Shown here: positions 35,691 through 44,686 of the stretch, in pieces | How positions within the stretch are numbered: position 1 is the first letter of the stretch | Layout: the number at the start of each line of letters is the position of its first letter | DNA from: an uncultured Lachnospiraceae bacterium | GTDB lineage: Bacteria > Bacillota > Clostridia > Lachnospirales > Lachnospiraceae | Assembly: GCA_910585905.1 (NCBI GenBank) | Contig: CAJUID010000011.1 | Coordinates: 1-64,000, forward strand | Reading direction: 5' to 3' | DNA length: 64,000 bases | Made by a program: the position numbers and the translations under genes | Notes under the pieces: model-generated | What the model was told of the DNA's origin: nothing | Databases searched by the model: none | Seen by the model: the letters and a program-made list of their open reading frames with translations, nothing else

Positions 35691-37844
35691 ATGGGGATAA
35701 CGATGGACTGGCTATACAGAATATTTTATACAATATTATCACTGGAAATCCTTATGATTTTAATTTTTCCCGCAGTGGTAGTATTCCGTTTTTTTCTTAG
35801 GAAAATACCTAAAAAGTATACAGTCTGGGGATGGTGGATTTTCTTTGTTAGGAGTATGTGTCCAGCTGCTTTATCTAGCGCGCTGTGCATTGTGCCATTT
35901 TGGAACAGGCAATATCATCGTTTTTTGTCTGGGCTTGGCCTAACGATCCATGATGAGTCAGGTATTATGCGAAGCTGGAATTCTGTATTTAAACATGAAA
36001 TAACTGCATCAAATACATTTAAAATCTGTAGCATCATTTGGGTTGTTGGTGCAGCCGGGATGCTGCTTTCAGGGATAATCAATTATTGGAAAACAAAAAA
36101 GGAATTGCATGTTGCAAAAGTGATCGGTGAAAATATATATGAATCGCCAGTTCTGACAGAACCAGTTAGGCTGGGATTTTATCGCGAAAAATTGTATGTG
36201 CCAAAGGGTTTTCAAACAGGGGAGATGGTTTGGCTAATCCGTCATATGGAACACCATCATAGGGAAGGATTGAAACGGTTAGTGCTTTTGGTTGTTATGG
36301 CATTTCATTGGTTTAATCCTGCTATGTGGCTGTATTATTATTGGTGGAATCTTGATAATGAGATGGCAGCGGATGATGGGACAGTTTCTAAAAGAGGAAA
36401 AGAAGACCAAAAGGAGTATGTGCAGGGGCTTTTAAATTTCGAGAAAAAGGCTGGAAATAAAAACCGAATTGTGATAAGGAATCCGTTTTTTTTAGGGATT
36501 GTAGAAAAAAATACAAAAAAGAGAGCTTATCGGATGATGTACCTGAAAAAAAGTACCATGAACGATAAATTGATAGGAATTTTACTGTTGTCTTTTATTA
36601 TTATTCTTTGTTTTTTGCTACAGCCAATGCAGATAGCATGGTCTGGTGGTACATGGGGAAATGGAGGGCAGCAAAAAGAAGAAGATTCTTTGTTTGCTAA
36701 AAAAAATATTACAGTTGTTGCTAAAATGAAAACTACATCACCAGAAGGGCTTGAAAGGGTAATTCAGCTTGAAATGATAAAGGGGACAGAAGGTGATAAG
36801 GGTTATGACGGAACATTTGTAATTAAAATGTATGATATGCTAGAAAATGAAATTGCATCTTGTAAATTAGAGGAAATATTTTCAGACAAAGGACAAGGCA
36901 GCATGTATTTTTCAAAAAATGTGACGCTTTGTATTAGCGATTATAATGGAGACAATTGCCAGGAGCTTGTAATTGGGCAGCAGGGCATCGTCTCAGAAAA
37001 AGAAACCTCAGATGTAGTAGTTAAACAGAGTGAAGCAGTATATAATTATGCATTAATTAATATTGAAGATAAAAAATTAGAGGTGATTTGTGATAATATT
37101 ATTGCCATCGGTAATAAAAGCGATATGGGGGAATCTATTCCATTTGAAAAGCCTGAGGGAATCCATGATATATTTATCGTACCTTTTGGCGATCAATCAT
37201 GTTATTATGTATGGAACAGCAGCGAAAATACTTATGAAAAGCGTACGATGGGGGAGGAGGAATTGGAGTCCCACAAAAGAAACGCAGATGCATTGGCATC
37301 CAGTGGGGAGACAAAGGAACATACGTTAGAGGATGAAAGCGGAACGGCTGTTGTTATGGTAAATGCAAAAGAGGACAATACACGGAGTGAGGTAATTCAG
37401 TCTGTAACACTTTTTCCGCGGGGGAAGTCGAAGAAATTTGAGGACATTCATGGCTATTTTTGTGATCTGCTCTGGGTTCAGGATGGAGATGATAAAAACC
37501 GCTATGCTCAACTAATCTACAATGGTATGAAGTCCCAGACATTCGTTATATTTGATACAAGTAGGAAGGAGATTTATTACCAACATGAGGACGGGGCAGA
37601 GCCATTGGCTAATGTGTTTGCACTATACAGAGTTGATGATATTACATTTAAGGATGGCGACGCAGTGGTTTATGAGCTGGCTGGGAAAGAGGATGATGTG
37701 ATAAAAATTAAGTTTGTAGCAGAAGCAGATAATCATGTGACGGTAAATGGAAGTTATGAATATAATATTGTGAGAGGGATAGCTTCTAACTTTACCTTTA
37801 GCAGGTCGACGGGGCAAGATGTACAGGCAACACCAGGAGCATAA
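35691..37844 (+). CDS. BlaR1-like M56 membrane protein with altered active site
   Basis: 717 aa. The N-terminal 330 residues have the M56/BlaR1 layout: membrane helices near 10-35, 45-70, 112-132 and 590 nt later at about 288-310, with a cytoplasmic zinc-protease loop. The HExxH motif reads HMEHH (185-189), so the catalytic Glu position is Met, while the following FHWFNPAMW and NEMAADD are conserved. The C-terminal 400 residues are extracytoplasmic and do not resemble a penicillin-binding sensor. No BlaI/MecI repressor gene is adjacent. A signalling role without proteolysis is inferred. Confidence 0.75.
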   Translation: MGITMDWLYRIFYTILSLEILMILIFPAVVVFRFFLRKIPKKYTVWGWWIFFVRSMCPAALSSALCIVPFWNRQYHRFLSGLGLTIHDESGIMRSWNSVFKHEITASNTFKICSIIWVVGAAGMLLSGIINYWKTKKELHVAKVIGENIYESPVLTEPVRLGFYREKLYVPKGFQTGEMVWLIRHMEHHHREGLKRLVLLVVMAFHWFNPAMWLYYYWWNLDNEMAADDGTVSKRGKEDQKEYVQGLLNFEKKAGNKNRIVIRNPFFLGIVEKNTKKRAYRMMYLKKSTMNDKLIGILLLSFIIILCFLLQPMQIAWSGGTWGNGGQQKEEDSLFAKKNITVVAKMKTTSPEGLERVIQLEMIKGTEGDKGYDGTFVIKMYDMLENEIASCKLEEIFSDKGQGSMYFSKNVTLCISDYNGDNCQELVIGQQGIVSEKETSDVVVKQSEAVYNYALINIEDKKLEVICDNIIAIGNKSDMGESIPFEKPEGIHDIFIVPFGDQSCYYVWNSSENTYEKRTMGEEELESHKRNADALASSGETKEHTLEDESGTAVVMVNAKEDNTRSEVIQSVTLFPRGKSKKFEDIHGYFCDLLWVQDGDDKNRYAQLIYNGMKSQTFVIFDTSRKEIYYQHEDGAEPLANVFALYRVDDITFKDGDAVVYELAGKEDDVIKIKFVAEADNHVTVNGSYEYNIVRGIASNFTFSRSTGQDVQATPGA

Positions 37845-37879
37845 AATAAGCCTAAAAAGAAAAGATTTTCTATCGCTAA

Positions 37880-37909
37880 AAAACAGGGCGCTATAAAGTG
37901 CCCTGTTTC
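37880..37909. terminator. Bidirectional terminator
   Basis: AAACAGGGC and GCCCTGTTT pair as a stem flanked by A- and T-runs, between two convergent genes. Confidence 0.8.
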
Positions 37910-37926
37910 AATAAATTTGAATATCA

Positions 37927-38847
37927 TTACTGTTTACTTAGTTCAACTAATTCTGCTAACATCTTTGGAAGTTCTGTATCCATATTTTCATCAGTGAATT
38001 GGCATGTTCCAACAGCTTTATGGCCGCCGCCGCCATATTTCAACATTAAGCTTCCAACATTGACATTAGAGGTGCGGTTAAGAACGCTATAGCCGACTGC
38101 AGCTGAGCAACCCTGGCCGCCTTTTCCAGATACAATCCATGCGGAAATATTTTGTTCTGGATACATGCTGTAAATCATGAAACGGTTTCCAGAATAGATT
38201 GGATCAACTTTGCGTAGATCAGAAATAATGACATTTCCCTCTACATGGGTATATTTTTTAACCATTTCTTGGAATTTTTCGCTCTGCTCATGATATGTTT
38301 CAATTCGTTCCACAACATCTGGCAATGAAAGGATTTCATCTGTAGTCATTGTGCGGCAGGCATCAATTAGCTCTTCCATTAAGCGGTAATTTGGAATACG
38401 GAAGTTTCTCCAACGTCCAAGCCCTGTGCGGGGATCCATAATAAAACCAACTAGGATCCATCCTGTCGGATGAAGGATTTCATCAATAGTTAGGTTAGCG
38501 GAATCTACCTTGTCTACCGCCTCCATCATATCATCAAACTGTGGAAATTTTTCTCTACCGCCATAGTATTCATAAATAATACGTGCGCAGGACGGAGTAA
38601 TACGGCTTTCACCTTTATATTTTCCTTCTAATTGCTGTCTTTCCTGCTCGCTGCTGTGGTGGTCGAACCAAAGCCCACATCCCTCTACATATGGCACATT
38701 TGCAAGGCAGTCATCTTCTGTTACTTCTACTAAACCATCCTGTAAATCTTTTGGATGTGCAAATTTCCAATGGTCAATTATACCGGCTTCCTTTAGAAGT
38801 GCTGCACAAGCTAAGCCGTCGAAATCCGATCTTGTAATTAATCTCAT
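37927..38847 (-). CDS. DHH family phosphoesterase
   Basis: 306 aa. The N-terminus RLITRSDFDGLACAALL and WFDHHSSEQER give the DHH metal site. GGGGHKAVGTCQF near the C-terminus is the DHHA1 substrate-binding motif. The group includes exopolyphosphatases and nanoRNases/c-di-AMP phosphodiesterases; which substrate applies cannot be decided. ATG at 38847 has GGAGG upstream; an upstream TTG (38865) overlaps that site. Confidence 0.85.
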   Translation of the reverse strand: MRLITRSDFDGLACAALLKEAGIIDHWKFAHPKDLQDGLVEVTEDDCLANVPYVEGCGLWFDHHSSEQERQQLEGKYKGESRITPSCARIIYEYYGGREKFPQFDDMMEAVDKVDSANLTIDEILHPTGWILVGFIMDPRTGLGRWRNFRIPNYRLMEELIDACRTMTTDEILSLPDVVERIETYHEQSEKFQEMVKKYTHVEGNVIISDLRKVDPIYSGNRFMIYSMYPEQNISAWIVSGKGGQGCSAAVGYSVLNRTSNVNVGSLMLKYGGGGHKAVGTCQFTDENMDTELPKMLAELVELSKQ

Positions 38848-39120
38848 GGGTTTGTTTTCCTCCAATCTGCACAGTTGTGCTCATCTTTCTTATGCTAAAC
38901 TTTATTATACGACATTGTGCAAAAAAATTCCAGTGAAATGTGTCGGGTTCAATAGTGTATATTTTGATAATGATGGCTGGTTTGGAAAACTAAGGAATTG
39001 GAAGGTGAATTTGTAATTATAACTGGTATAAAAATTATGAATTGTTGTAGAAAAGCTGTGACAAATCATGTATAATGATGTCAAGTTGCTTGATATTATA
39101 CAAGTGAAGGAGGCAGGGCT

Positions 39121-40857
39121 ATGAAATTTATGAAAAATATGAGTGTGCGCTTAAAGATTATGATTCCAATCGGGGTTTTGGCAGTGCTGTTATTAGGTTC
39201 CTGTGTGATTAGCATTGTTGACCTTAGAAAAATGATGAATTCTAGCACAAAAATATCAGGGGAGTATGTAAACGACATCTCAATTCTCAGAAGTGTAATG
39301 GCAAATTTTGAATCTATGCAGAAGATTGTATTTGCACATTGCGTAACGGAAAATAAAGAAAGGATGGCAACTCTGGAGGAGGAATCCGAGGCTCTCAAAA
39401 AAGAGATTAATACAACAAGTGCGCAGCTTGGCATACATATGGAAGACAAAGATGAATTGGCAAGGTATAATGCTTTTAAGAGGAAATTTAATGATTATAT
39501 TGGGAATTATGAAAAAGCACTAAAATATAGTACAAATGGTTATAGCAAGCAGGCGGCAGAAATTGCAGACTCTAGCCTGACTGAGGCGGGAAAGAGTATT
39601 GAAGGAGATATCAGTGCTATCGTAGCAGATAAGCAGAAAGCTATGAATAAAGCTGTAAAGGATCAGAAAAAGTTATATGCAGGTGCATTTATTCTGTCAA
39701 TTGCGTTGATGGCAGTTGCTATATTTCTTGTCTTGGCTTCTGTAGCAATTTGCTGGCTTGAGATTTCTAGGCCGTTGGTTTCTATAAATAGAAAATTAGG
39801 TGATGTAGTTGATGGTATTAAGGCTGGCCATGGCGATCTGACAATTCGGATGCCTTCACTTGGAAAAGATGAGATTGGCCAAATGGGAAGAGGAATCAAT
39901 GTATTTATTGAAACTCTCCAGAAAATTATGGTTCAGATTACGGATAATTCAGACCAGTTGGATGAGACAGTAGGTGAAGTAATTCAGATGGTAGAAACTG
40001 CGAATGATAATTCAAATGATATTTCGTCTGTTATGGAACAATTATCCGCATCAATGGATGCAATTTCATCTACGCTTACAGCAATTAATGCGAACGCAGA
40101 AAATGTAGGAAGTAATGTTTCAGATATTGCGGATGAGTCAAAAGGTTTGCTGGAATATGCAACAGAAATGCAGAAGCGTGCCGGGGTTCTTGAAAATACA
40201 GCGGTTGAGAATAAACAGAATACCAGTGGTGTTGTGAATGATATTATTGCTAACTTGAAAAAGGCTATGGAAGATAGCAAGAGTGTTGACCGTGTAAATG
40301 ATTTAACAGATGAGATTCTTAGTATATCAAGCCAGACAAATTTGTTGGCTTTGAATGCTTCAATTGAGGCAGCACGTGCAGGCGAAGCAGGAAGAGGATT
40401 TGCAGTGGTTGCCGATGAAATTCGCCTGTTGGCGGATTCAAGCAGGGAAACGGCAAATAAAATTCAGAGTATAAATAATATGGTAGTAATTGCAGTTAGA
40501 GAACTGATAGATAGCTCAGATTCTATAGTGCGGTATATCAATGAAACAATCCTTCCTGATTATGACGGTTTTGTGGATGCCGGAAAACAGTATAATGATG
40601 ATTCAGTCTATGTTAATAAAGTAGTATCTCAGTTTAGTGAGATGTCAGCTCAGTTGGAAATGTTGATAAAGAGTATTACAGAATCGATTAGCGGAATTGC
40701 AGTATCAGTAGATGAAAGTGCAAATGGCATTTCAGCGGCTGCAAATAATACAAATGATTTGGTTCGTGAGATAACCAGGGTAAATGATGCAATGAATAAT
40801 AATAAGGAAATTGCAAATTCACTGAACCAGCAGGCGGAACAATTTGCCCATCTGTAA
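39121..40857 (+). CDS. Methyl-accepting chemotaxis protein
   Basis: 578 aa. Transmembrane helix 1 (about 13-33) and helix 2 (about 180-212) bracket a four-helix-bundle sensor domain. A HAMP domain (SRPLVSINRKLGDVVDGIKAGHGDLTIR) follows. The signalling hairpin has the invariant SSQTNLLALNASIEAARAGEAGRGFAVVADEIR-type tip near 400-430. It relays ligand signals to CheA/CheW, so the organism, or its recent ancestor, is likely chemotactic. GGAGG precedes ATG at 39121. No other che genes are nearby. Confidence 0.93.
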   Translation: MKFMKNMSVRLKIMIPIGVLAVLLLGSCVISIVDLRKMMNSSTKISGEYVNDISILRSVMANFESMQKIVFAHCVTENKERMATLEEESEALKKEINTTSAQLGIHMEDKDELARYNAFKRKFNDYIGNYEKALKYSTNGYSKQAAEIADSSLTEAGKSIEGDISAIVADKQKAMNKAVKDQKKLYAGAFILSIALMAVAIFLVLASVAICWLEISRPLVSINRKLGDVVDGIKAGHGDLTIRMPSLGKDEIGQMGRGINVFIETLQKIMVQITDNSDQLDETVGEVIQMVETANDNSNDISSVMEQLSASMDAISSTLTAINANAENVGSNVSDIADESKGLLEYATEMQKRAGVLENTAVENKQNTSGVVNDIIANLKKAMEDSKSVDRVNDLTDEILSISSQTNLLALNASIEAARAGEAGRGFAVVADEIRLLADSSRETANKIQSINNMVVIAVRELIDSSDSIVRYINETILPDYDGFVDAGKQYNDDSVYVNKVVSQFSEMSAQLEMLIKSITESISGIAVSVDESANGISAAANNTNDLVREITRVNDAMNNNKEIANSLNQQAEQFAHL

Positions 40858-40890
40858 GGTTTTTTCGTTTCACTTTATGTTATAAAAATG

Positions 40891-40986
40891 GGGCTGTCAC
40901 ATTAAGTAGAATAAGTATAAAATATAGTTTAGATATAAGTTTTCAGACACTATATTTTGTATTGTTTTTTCTTAATGCGACAGCCC
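40891..40986. mobile_element. 96-bp inverted-repeat element (MITE-like), possible terminator
   Basis: GGGCTGTCACATTAAG at 40891-40906 and its mirror CTTAATGCGACAGCCC at 40971-40986 (one mismatch), with pairing extending to about 38 bp per arm (ATAAAATATAGT/ACTATATTTTGT). A T6 run follows. It may serve as terminator for the chemotaxis gene, but the long arms look like a transposon derivative. Confidence 0.6.
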
Positions 40987-41078
40987 TTTTTTAAATCAAT
41001 CAGTATAGCAAATGTATTATTGAAATCTATATTGCTCTTTGATTACATCATTAAATTGTTTTTATAAATTTATCCAAT

Positions 41079-41663
41079 TTATTTTAATGAGTATGCGATA
41101 TATTCCTTGCTTGTGCCAATCCTTAAGATTAACTTGTTTTTGGCTTTAGCTACTTTTTTTGGAACACTAAAAGCAATGATGCCAGTTTTATTAGTAAGAG
41201 GGTTAATTTGTGCGCCTACTAAATCATTGTCATAGCTAATTAATTCCAATGGCTGGTATTCATATTTTCCTTTATAGTAGAGTGTAGCTGTAAGCATTTT
41301 GTCTTTATAGCCAACACGCGGCAAAAAGGAACTTTTTTCTTTTCCTTTGTTGCGGGCAGTGGCAGTAATGCATACAAATTTTTCACCTTTATTCGGTTCA
41401 AATACGCGGTATTTTCCATTTTTAATCTTGGTTTTAACTTCAGCCTTTTTAGCACGGATTTCCCAATCCCCAATGCTCCCTTTTTTACCAAGTTTTAGCT
41501 TTGTTTCCTTTGGGGCAGGTGTTCCAGTAGGTGTTGGCTCCGGGGTAGGAGTAGCATTACTCGTAACATTTTTCACAGTTTCTGCAATGTTTTTGGCGGG
41601 CGAACTGCATCCCGTCAGCAAGAGGGTGAGACAAGTTCCAAGTAGTAAAAATTTCTTTTTCAT
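41079..41663 (-). CDS. Lipoprotein with DUF4352-like domain
   Basis: 194 aa. The signal peptide ends in the lipobox LLTGC (Cys at about residue 18). A Thr/Pro-rich linker (about 35-55, PTPEPTPTGTPAP) precedes an immunoglobulin-like beta domain with KFVCITATARNKGKE and GIIAFSVPKKV, the DUF4352/DUF5067 pattern. ATG at 41663 has GGAGG upstream. Function unknown; a surface-exposed protein. The 493 nt upstream hold a small TTAGGTC/GACCTAA hairpin at 41737-41761 and nothing else I recognise. Confidence 0.8.
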   Translation of the reverse strand: MKKKFLLLGTCLTLLLTGCSSPAKNIAETVKNVTSNATPTPEPTPTGTPAPKETKLKLGKKGSIGDWEIRAKKAEVKTKIKNGKYRVFEPNKGEKFVCITATARNKGKEKSSFLPRVGYKDKMLTATLYYKGKYEYQPLELISYDNDLVGAQINPLTNKTGIIAFSVPKKVAKAKNKLILRIGTSKEYIAYSLK

Positions 41664-42156
41664 TTTTTCCTCCATTCTTGAGTGTACAGTAAAGTAACAT
41701 GCTTTAGAAAAGTAGATAGCAAATCAAAGCATCTATTTAGGTCGAGTACAGCTTGACCTAATATTATAATATTGTTACTAGAATAGCGGAAAATAAGGAG
41801 AAAATCAACTAGATAAATGCACGAAAAACAGGAAAGGTGTTTGCAAAATTTGATGAAAAATGACAGTAATTTGAAGTTTTTATAATACTAAATTTATAGG
41901 AAATTAAAATAAAAATGCAGTTTAAAGTTTTTTAATAATTTGCGTTGCTTGCCTATGCAGCGTATGGGCAAATGTGGTTATCTATCCTGATAGGATGAAT
42001 TGATTATTGTTGCTTTGGGATAATAATAGAAGGACACTGGTACAGCAGATGCCTAGGAAAATGCAGGGTTATCTTGCTTGAACACTGTCATATTTATTAC
42101 AATTTGTTATGGCACAAAAAACAGCATATTAAAATTATGCAGAAAAGAGGCGGATT

Positions 42157-43011
42157 ATGAGAAGAGAGATTACAGAACAAATACTTGGTGAATACCAGAA
42201 ATATTTAATAGAAGATGAGAAGACGCAGGCAACTATCAGAAAATACCTTTGTGATTTAAGGAAACTGATGGATTATGCTGCAGGGAGGGAGATTGATAAA
42301 ACGCTTATGCGTGAATATAAAGATAAGTTATTAAATGAAGATCATTATAAAATAAGCAGCATTAATTCTTTTATAGTGGCAACAAACCGTTTTTTAGAAT
42401 TTATGGGGTGGCAGGAAGCAAGGGTTAAAACGTATAAAGTGCAGAAGGAAATATTTTGTCCAGAAAATAAATACCTTTCCAAAGCAGAATATTTTCGTTT
42501 GATAAAAACTGCAAAAATAACTGGAAAAAAACGACTTGTTATGATTTTGCAAACATTTTGTGCGACAGGAATCCGAGTTAGTGAACTAAAATATATTACC
42601 GTAGAGGCAGTGCGGAGTAATTCTGTTATTATATGCAATAAGGGAAAAATAAGGACAATTCTCTTGCCAGATGATTTACGGAAAGCACTTCTTTATTATA
42701 TAGCACAGCAAGGAATTAAGAAAGGAATAGTTTTTTGTACTACTTCCGGAAAAGTAGTCAATCGCAGTAATATTTGGAGGGAAATGAAGAAACTTTGTGA
42801 GGAAGCTGGGGTTGACGAACAGAAGGTATATCCACATAATCTGAGACATTTATTTGCACATTGTTTCTATCAGATGAAGAAAGATATTGCTGAGTTGGCA
42901 GATATTTTGGGACATAGCAATATTGAAACAACAAGAATTTATATTAGGGTGACAGGGGAAGAACACAGAAAGCAGTTAAATGAGATGAAACTAGTAACTA
43001 TGCTTTGTTGA
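42157..43011 (+). CDS. Tyrosine recombinase (candidate DNA invertase)
   Basis: 284 aa, XerC/D-like. An N-terminal SAM-like core-binding domain (1-100) is followed by the catalytic domain with R in CATGIRVSELK (about 133), K in NKGKIRTILL (about 164), HNLRHLFAH (about 228), LGHSNIETTRIY with catalytic Tyr near 267. All the usual residues are present. There are no phage or conjugation genes beside it. Five bases after its stop codon is the first of two inverted 20-bp palindromic sites, pointing to a local inversion role. Confidence 0.9.
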   Translation: MRREITEQILGEYQKYLIEDEKTQATIRKYLCDLRKLMDYAAGREIDKTLMREYKDKLLNEDHYKISSINSFIVATNRFLEFMGWQEARVKTYKVQKEIFCPENKYLSKAEYFRLIKTAKITGKKRLVMILQTFCATGIRVSELKYITVEAVRSNSVIICNKGKIRTILLPDDLRKALLYYIAQQGIKKGIVFCTTSGKVVNRSNIWREMKKLCEEAGVDEQKVYPHNLRHLFAHCFYQMKKDIAELADILGHSNIETTRIYIRVTGEEHRKQLNEMKLVTMLC

Positions 43012-43015
43012 ATAT

Positions 43016-43035
43016 AACATAATATTTATTATGTT
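43016..43035 (+). promoter_or_regulatory. Inverted recombination site, left
   Basis: 20-bp site: arms AACATAATA/TATTATGTT around a central TT. The right site at 43266 has identical arms and central AA, so the two are exact inverted repeats of one another. Confidence 0.7.
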
Positions 43036-43265
43036 ATATCTTGTACATAATTCATTCTAGCAAAAAAATACACGATTTGCAAGGATTTTTAGATATTTTA
43101 ATAGATAAATGTCATAATATGTCAAGTATTTCTTCCATATGAATAAAATAGCAATTTTAATAAACTCAAGTATAGTTGTAGTAATTATTTTATATTATCC
43201 TAGAATTGTGGGAATAAAGCAATTTTTTCAAATAATGTAGGCGATCAGATAAAGAAACAGTTAAC
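43036..43265. other. Putative invertible promoter segment
   Basis: 230 bp of non-coding AT-rich DNA bracketed by the two inverted sites and placed between the recombinase gene and the membrane-protein genes. Its best promoters face left (see separate entry). Inverting the segment would turn them toward 43323. Confidence 0.65.
43054..43125 (-). promoter_or_regulatory. Two minus-strand sigma-A-like promoters in the invertible segment
   Basis: Promoter 1: TTGCAA (43082-43077), 17-nt spacer, TAGAAT (43059-43054). Promoter 2: TTGACA (43125-43120), 16-nt spacer, TATTAA (43103-43098). In the present orientation they read toward the 3' end of the recombinase gene. Confidence 0.6.
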
Positions 43266-43285
43266 AACATAATAAATATTATGTT
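43266..43285 (-). promoter_or_regulatory. Inverted recombination site, right
   Basis: 20-bp palindrome with arms AACATAATA/TATTATGTT and central AA, inverse of the left site. It lies 37 nt upstream of the next start codon. Confidence 0.7.
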
Positions 43286-43322
43286 GTTCTGGGTAAAGAT
43301 ACAAAAATGGAGGGAATTTATA

Positions 43323-43721
43323 ATGAAAAAGAAAGATAATGAAGGAGCTAAGGAGCCAATAGCGGTAGTAGATGGTAACTCTATGAAAGATAACGGAATG
43401 GCGATTGCAGGTATTACAGTCGGAGTGATAGCGCTGGCTATTTGTTTGTGGCGATTTAACTGGTTCACTTTTTTAGTTAGTATAGTTGGTGGAATTTTTG
43501 TTTCTTCTGTTGCTTGCATGTCTCAAAAGCAAAATAATGTGATGGTAATAATAAGCATTATTTGCTCAACTGTGGCATTAATCGTTGGCTTGATAAATTA
43601 TCCGGATGTACTCGATCCTATTATTAATTGTATGCAAATTGCTGCATGGGTAGTGAAGTTGGTAAAACAAGTGTGGAGCGAATGGGCATCAGCAATGCAG
43701 GGATTTTTGTATTTCTGGTAA
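43323..43721 (+). CDS. Small membrane protein (DUF4190-like)
   Basis: 132 aa. A hydrophilic N-terminus is followed by MAIAGITVGVIALAICLW, FLVSIVGGIFVSSVACM and IISIICSTVALIVGLI, three membrane helices. The IAGITVGVIAL segment resembles DUF4190 proteins. ATG at 43323 has GGAGGG upstream. It is the first gene after the invertible segment and so the likely target of the switch. Confidence 0.7.
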   Translation: MKKKDNEGAKEPIAVVDGNSMKDNGMAIAGITVGVIALAICLWRFNWFTFLVSIVGGIFVSSVACMSQKQNNVMVIISIICSTVALIVGLINYPDVLDPIINCMQIAAWVVKLVKQVWSEWASAMQGFLYFW

Positions 43722-43877
43722 TGTTAATGTCGCGTAGAAACAGTGACATAGTGAAGTGTAATTGGAATAAAGGAATCGAGGCAGTGATGGTATGAATTGC
43801 TTTAGATTTAAAACTGGTTGTTGTTATTTGTAGATGTCAGTTGTATTAAATTTTAAATTCATAAGGAGAAACATTCT

Positions 43878-44147
43878 ATGAACAAAAGTAATGGAGGAGC
43901 AGGCTTAGCAATTGCTTCTATGGTATTGGGGATTGTGGCATTAGTTCTTATTTGTATTCCATATTTGCCAGCCCCTTTGGGACTGATTGGTATTGTTTTA
44001 GCTGGGGTCAGCCTTGGCTGCGGCAAAGAAGGGAAAGGTATGGCTATAGCAGGCTTAGTATGTTCGATTATTTCATTGATACCAACAATCTTTGCGATTG
44101 TTGTAGGTGCATCGTTTGCGTCAATTTTGGGTTCTCTTGTGCATTAA
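43878..44147 (+). CDS. DUF4190 domain membrane protein
   Basis: 89 aa, two or three glycine-rich helices: LAIASMVLGIVALVLICIPYL, LGLIGIVLAGVSLGCG and MAIAGLVCSIISLIPTIFAIVVG, matching the DUF4190 pattern. AAGGAG precedes ATG at 43878. It probably shares a transcript with the preceding related gene. Confidence 0.8.
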   Translation: MNKSNGGAGLAIASMVLGIVALVLICIPYLPAPLGLIGIVLAGVSLGCGKEGKGMAIAGLVCSIISLIPTIFAIVVGASFASILGSLVH

Positions 44148-44148
44148 C

Positions 44149-44191
44149 CTATAATGAATGGGTGTCAAAAGGTTCGAATCCTTTGTTATAG
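44149..44191 (+). other. tRNA-like 3' fragment (T-arm plus acceptor)
   Basis: CTATAAT (44149-44155) pairs with GTTATAG (44185-44191), enclosing AAAGG-TTCGAAT-CCTTT, a perfect T-arm (44168-44184). No D-arm or anticodon arm is present. It could be a scar of integration in a tRNA gene, or chance. Confidence 0.35.
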
Positions 44192-44333
44192 AAGGAAAAG
44201 CTAAATATTAATATAATTTATTAAATAATTATTATTACATTGGTTTAAAAATGGTTTTGTGGCGTATGCATTCCTATTATTTGTTAATAAACTTTAAAAT
44301 CAATCATAATTACCATTTCCGACTTATAGAGAA

Positions 44334-44373
44334 ACTAAGCCATGTCCTTTAAGTACAGTAGGGTATTTGATTG
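44334..44373 (+). repeat. Dispersed intergenic repeat, 3'-end remnant
   Basis: AACTAAGCCATGTCCTTTAAG then AGTAGGGTATTTGATT matches the last third of the full repeat (GCTAAGTCATGCCCCG...GCGGGGTATTTGAC) with the hairpin arms mutated. Confidence 0.5.
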
Positions 44374-44458
44374 CAATCCTTGATATACCCCTAAATACAT
44401 TTTAGATTGTAGAATGGGAATGGCTATGGTATCATGTTATTATTAAGGAGTTTACAAT

Positions 44459-44659
44459 TTGGAAAGGATTGGTGGCAGGATGTTAAAGATTGTTGGGACA
44501 AATGGTAAGCATGTCACAAATGAAAAAATATTGATTGATGATAAGAATAAGTTGACGAAATATGGTGTAATTATTATTCTTTTAGACGTTTTGGCTGATA
44601 TTGGATTCTTTTTTGTGATGAGCCGCGTCGTTAAGACACTGAAAAAGCGAAAAGAGTAA
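44459..44659 (+). CDS. Small single-pass membrane protein
   Basis: 66 aa from TTG at 44459, which has AAGGAG 9 nt upstream; an ATG at 44480 with CAGG just before it is the alternative. A hydrophilic N-terminus precedes one helix (YGVIIILLDVLADIGFFFVM) and a basic tail (TLKKRKE). Family not recognised. It ends 28 nt before the zinc-ribbon gene. Confidence 0.55.
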   Translation: MERIGGRMLKIVGTNGKHVTNEKILIDDKNKLTKYGVIIILLDVLADIGFFFVMSRVVKTLKKRKE

Positions 44660-44686
44660 AAGACTGTAAGGTGTTGGAGGTTAGAC

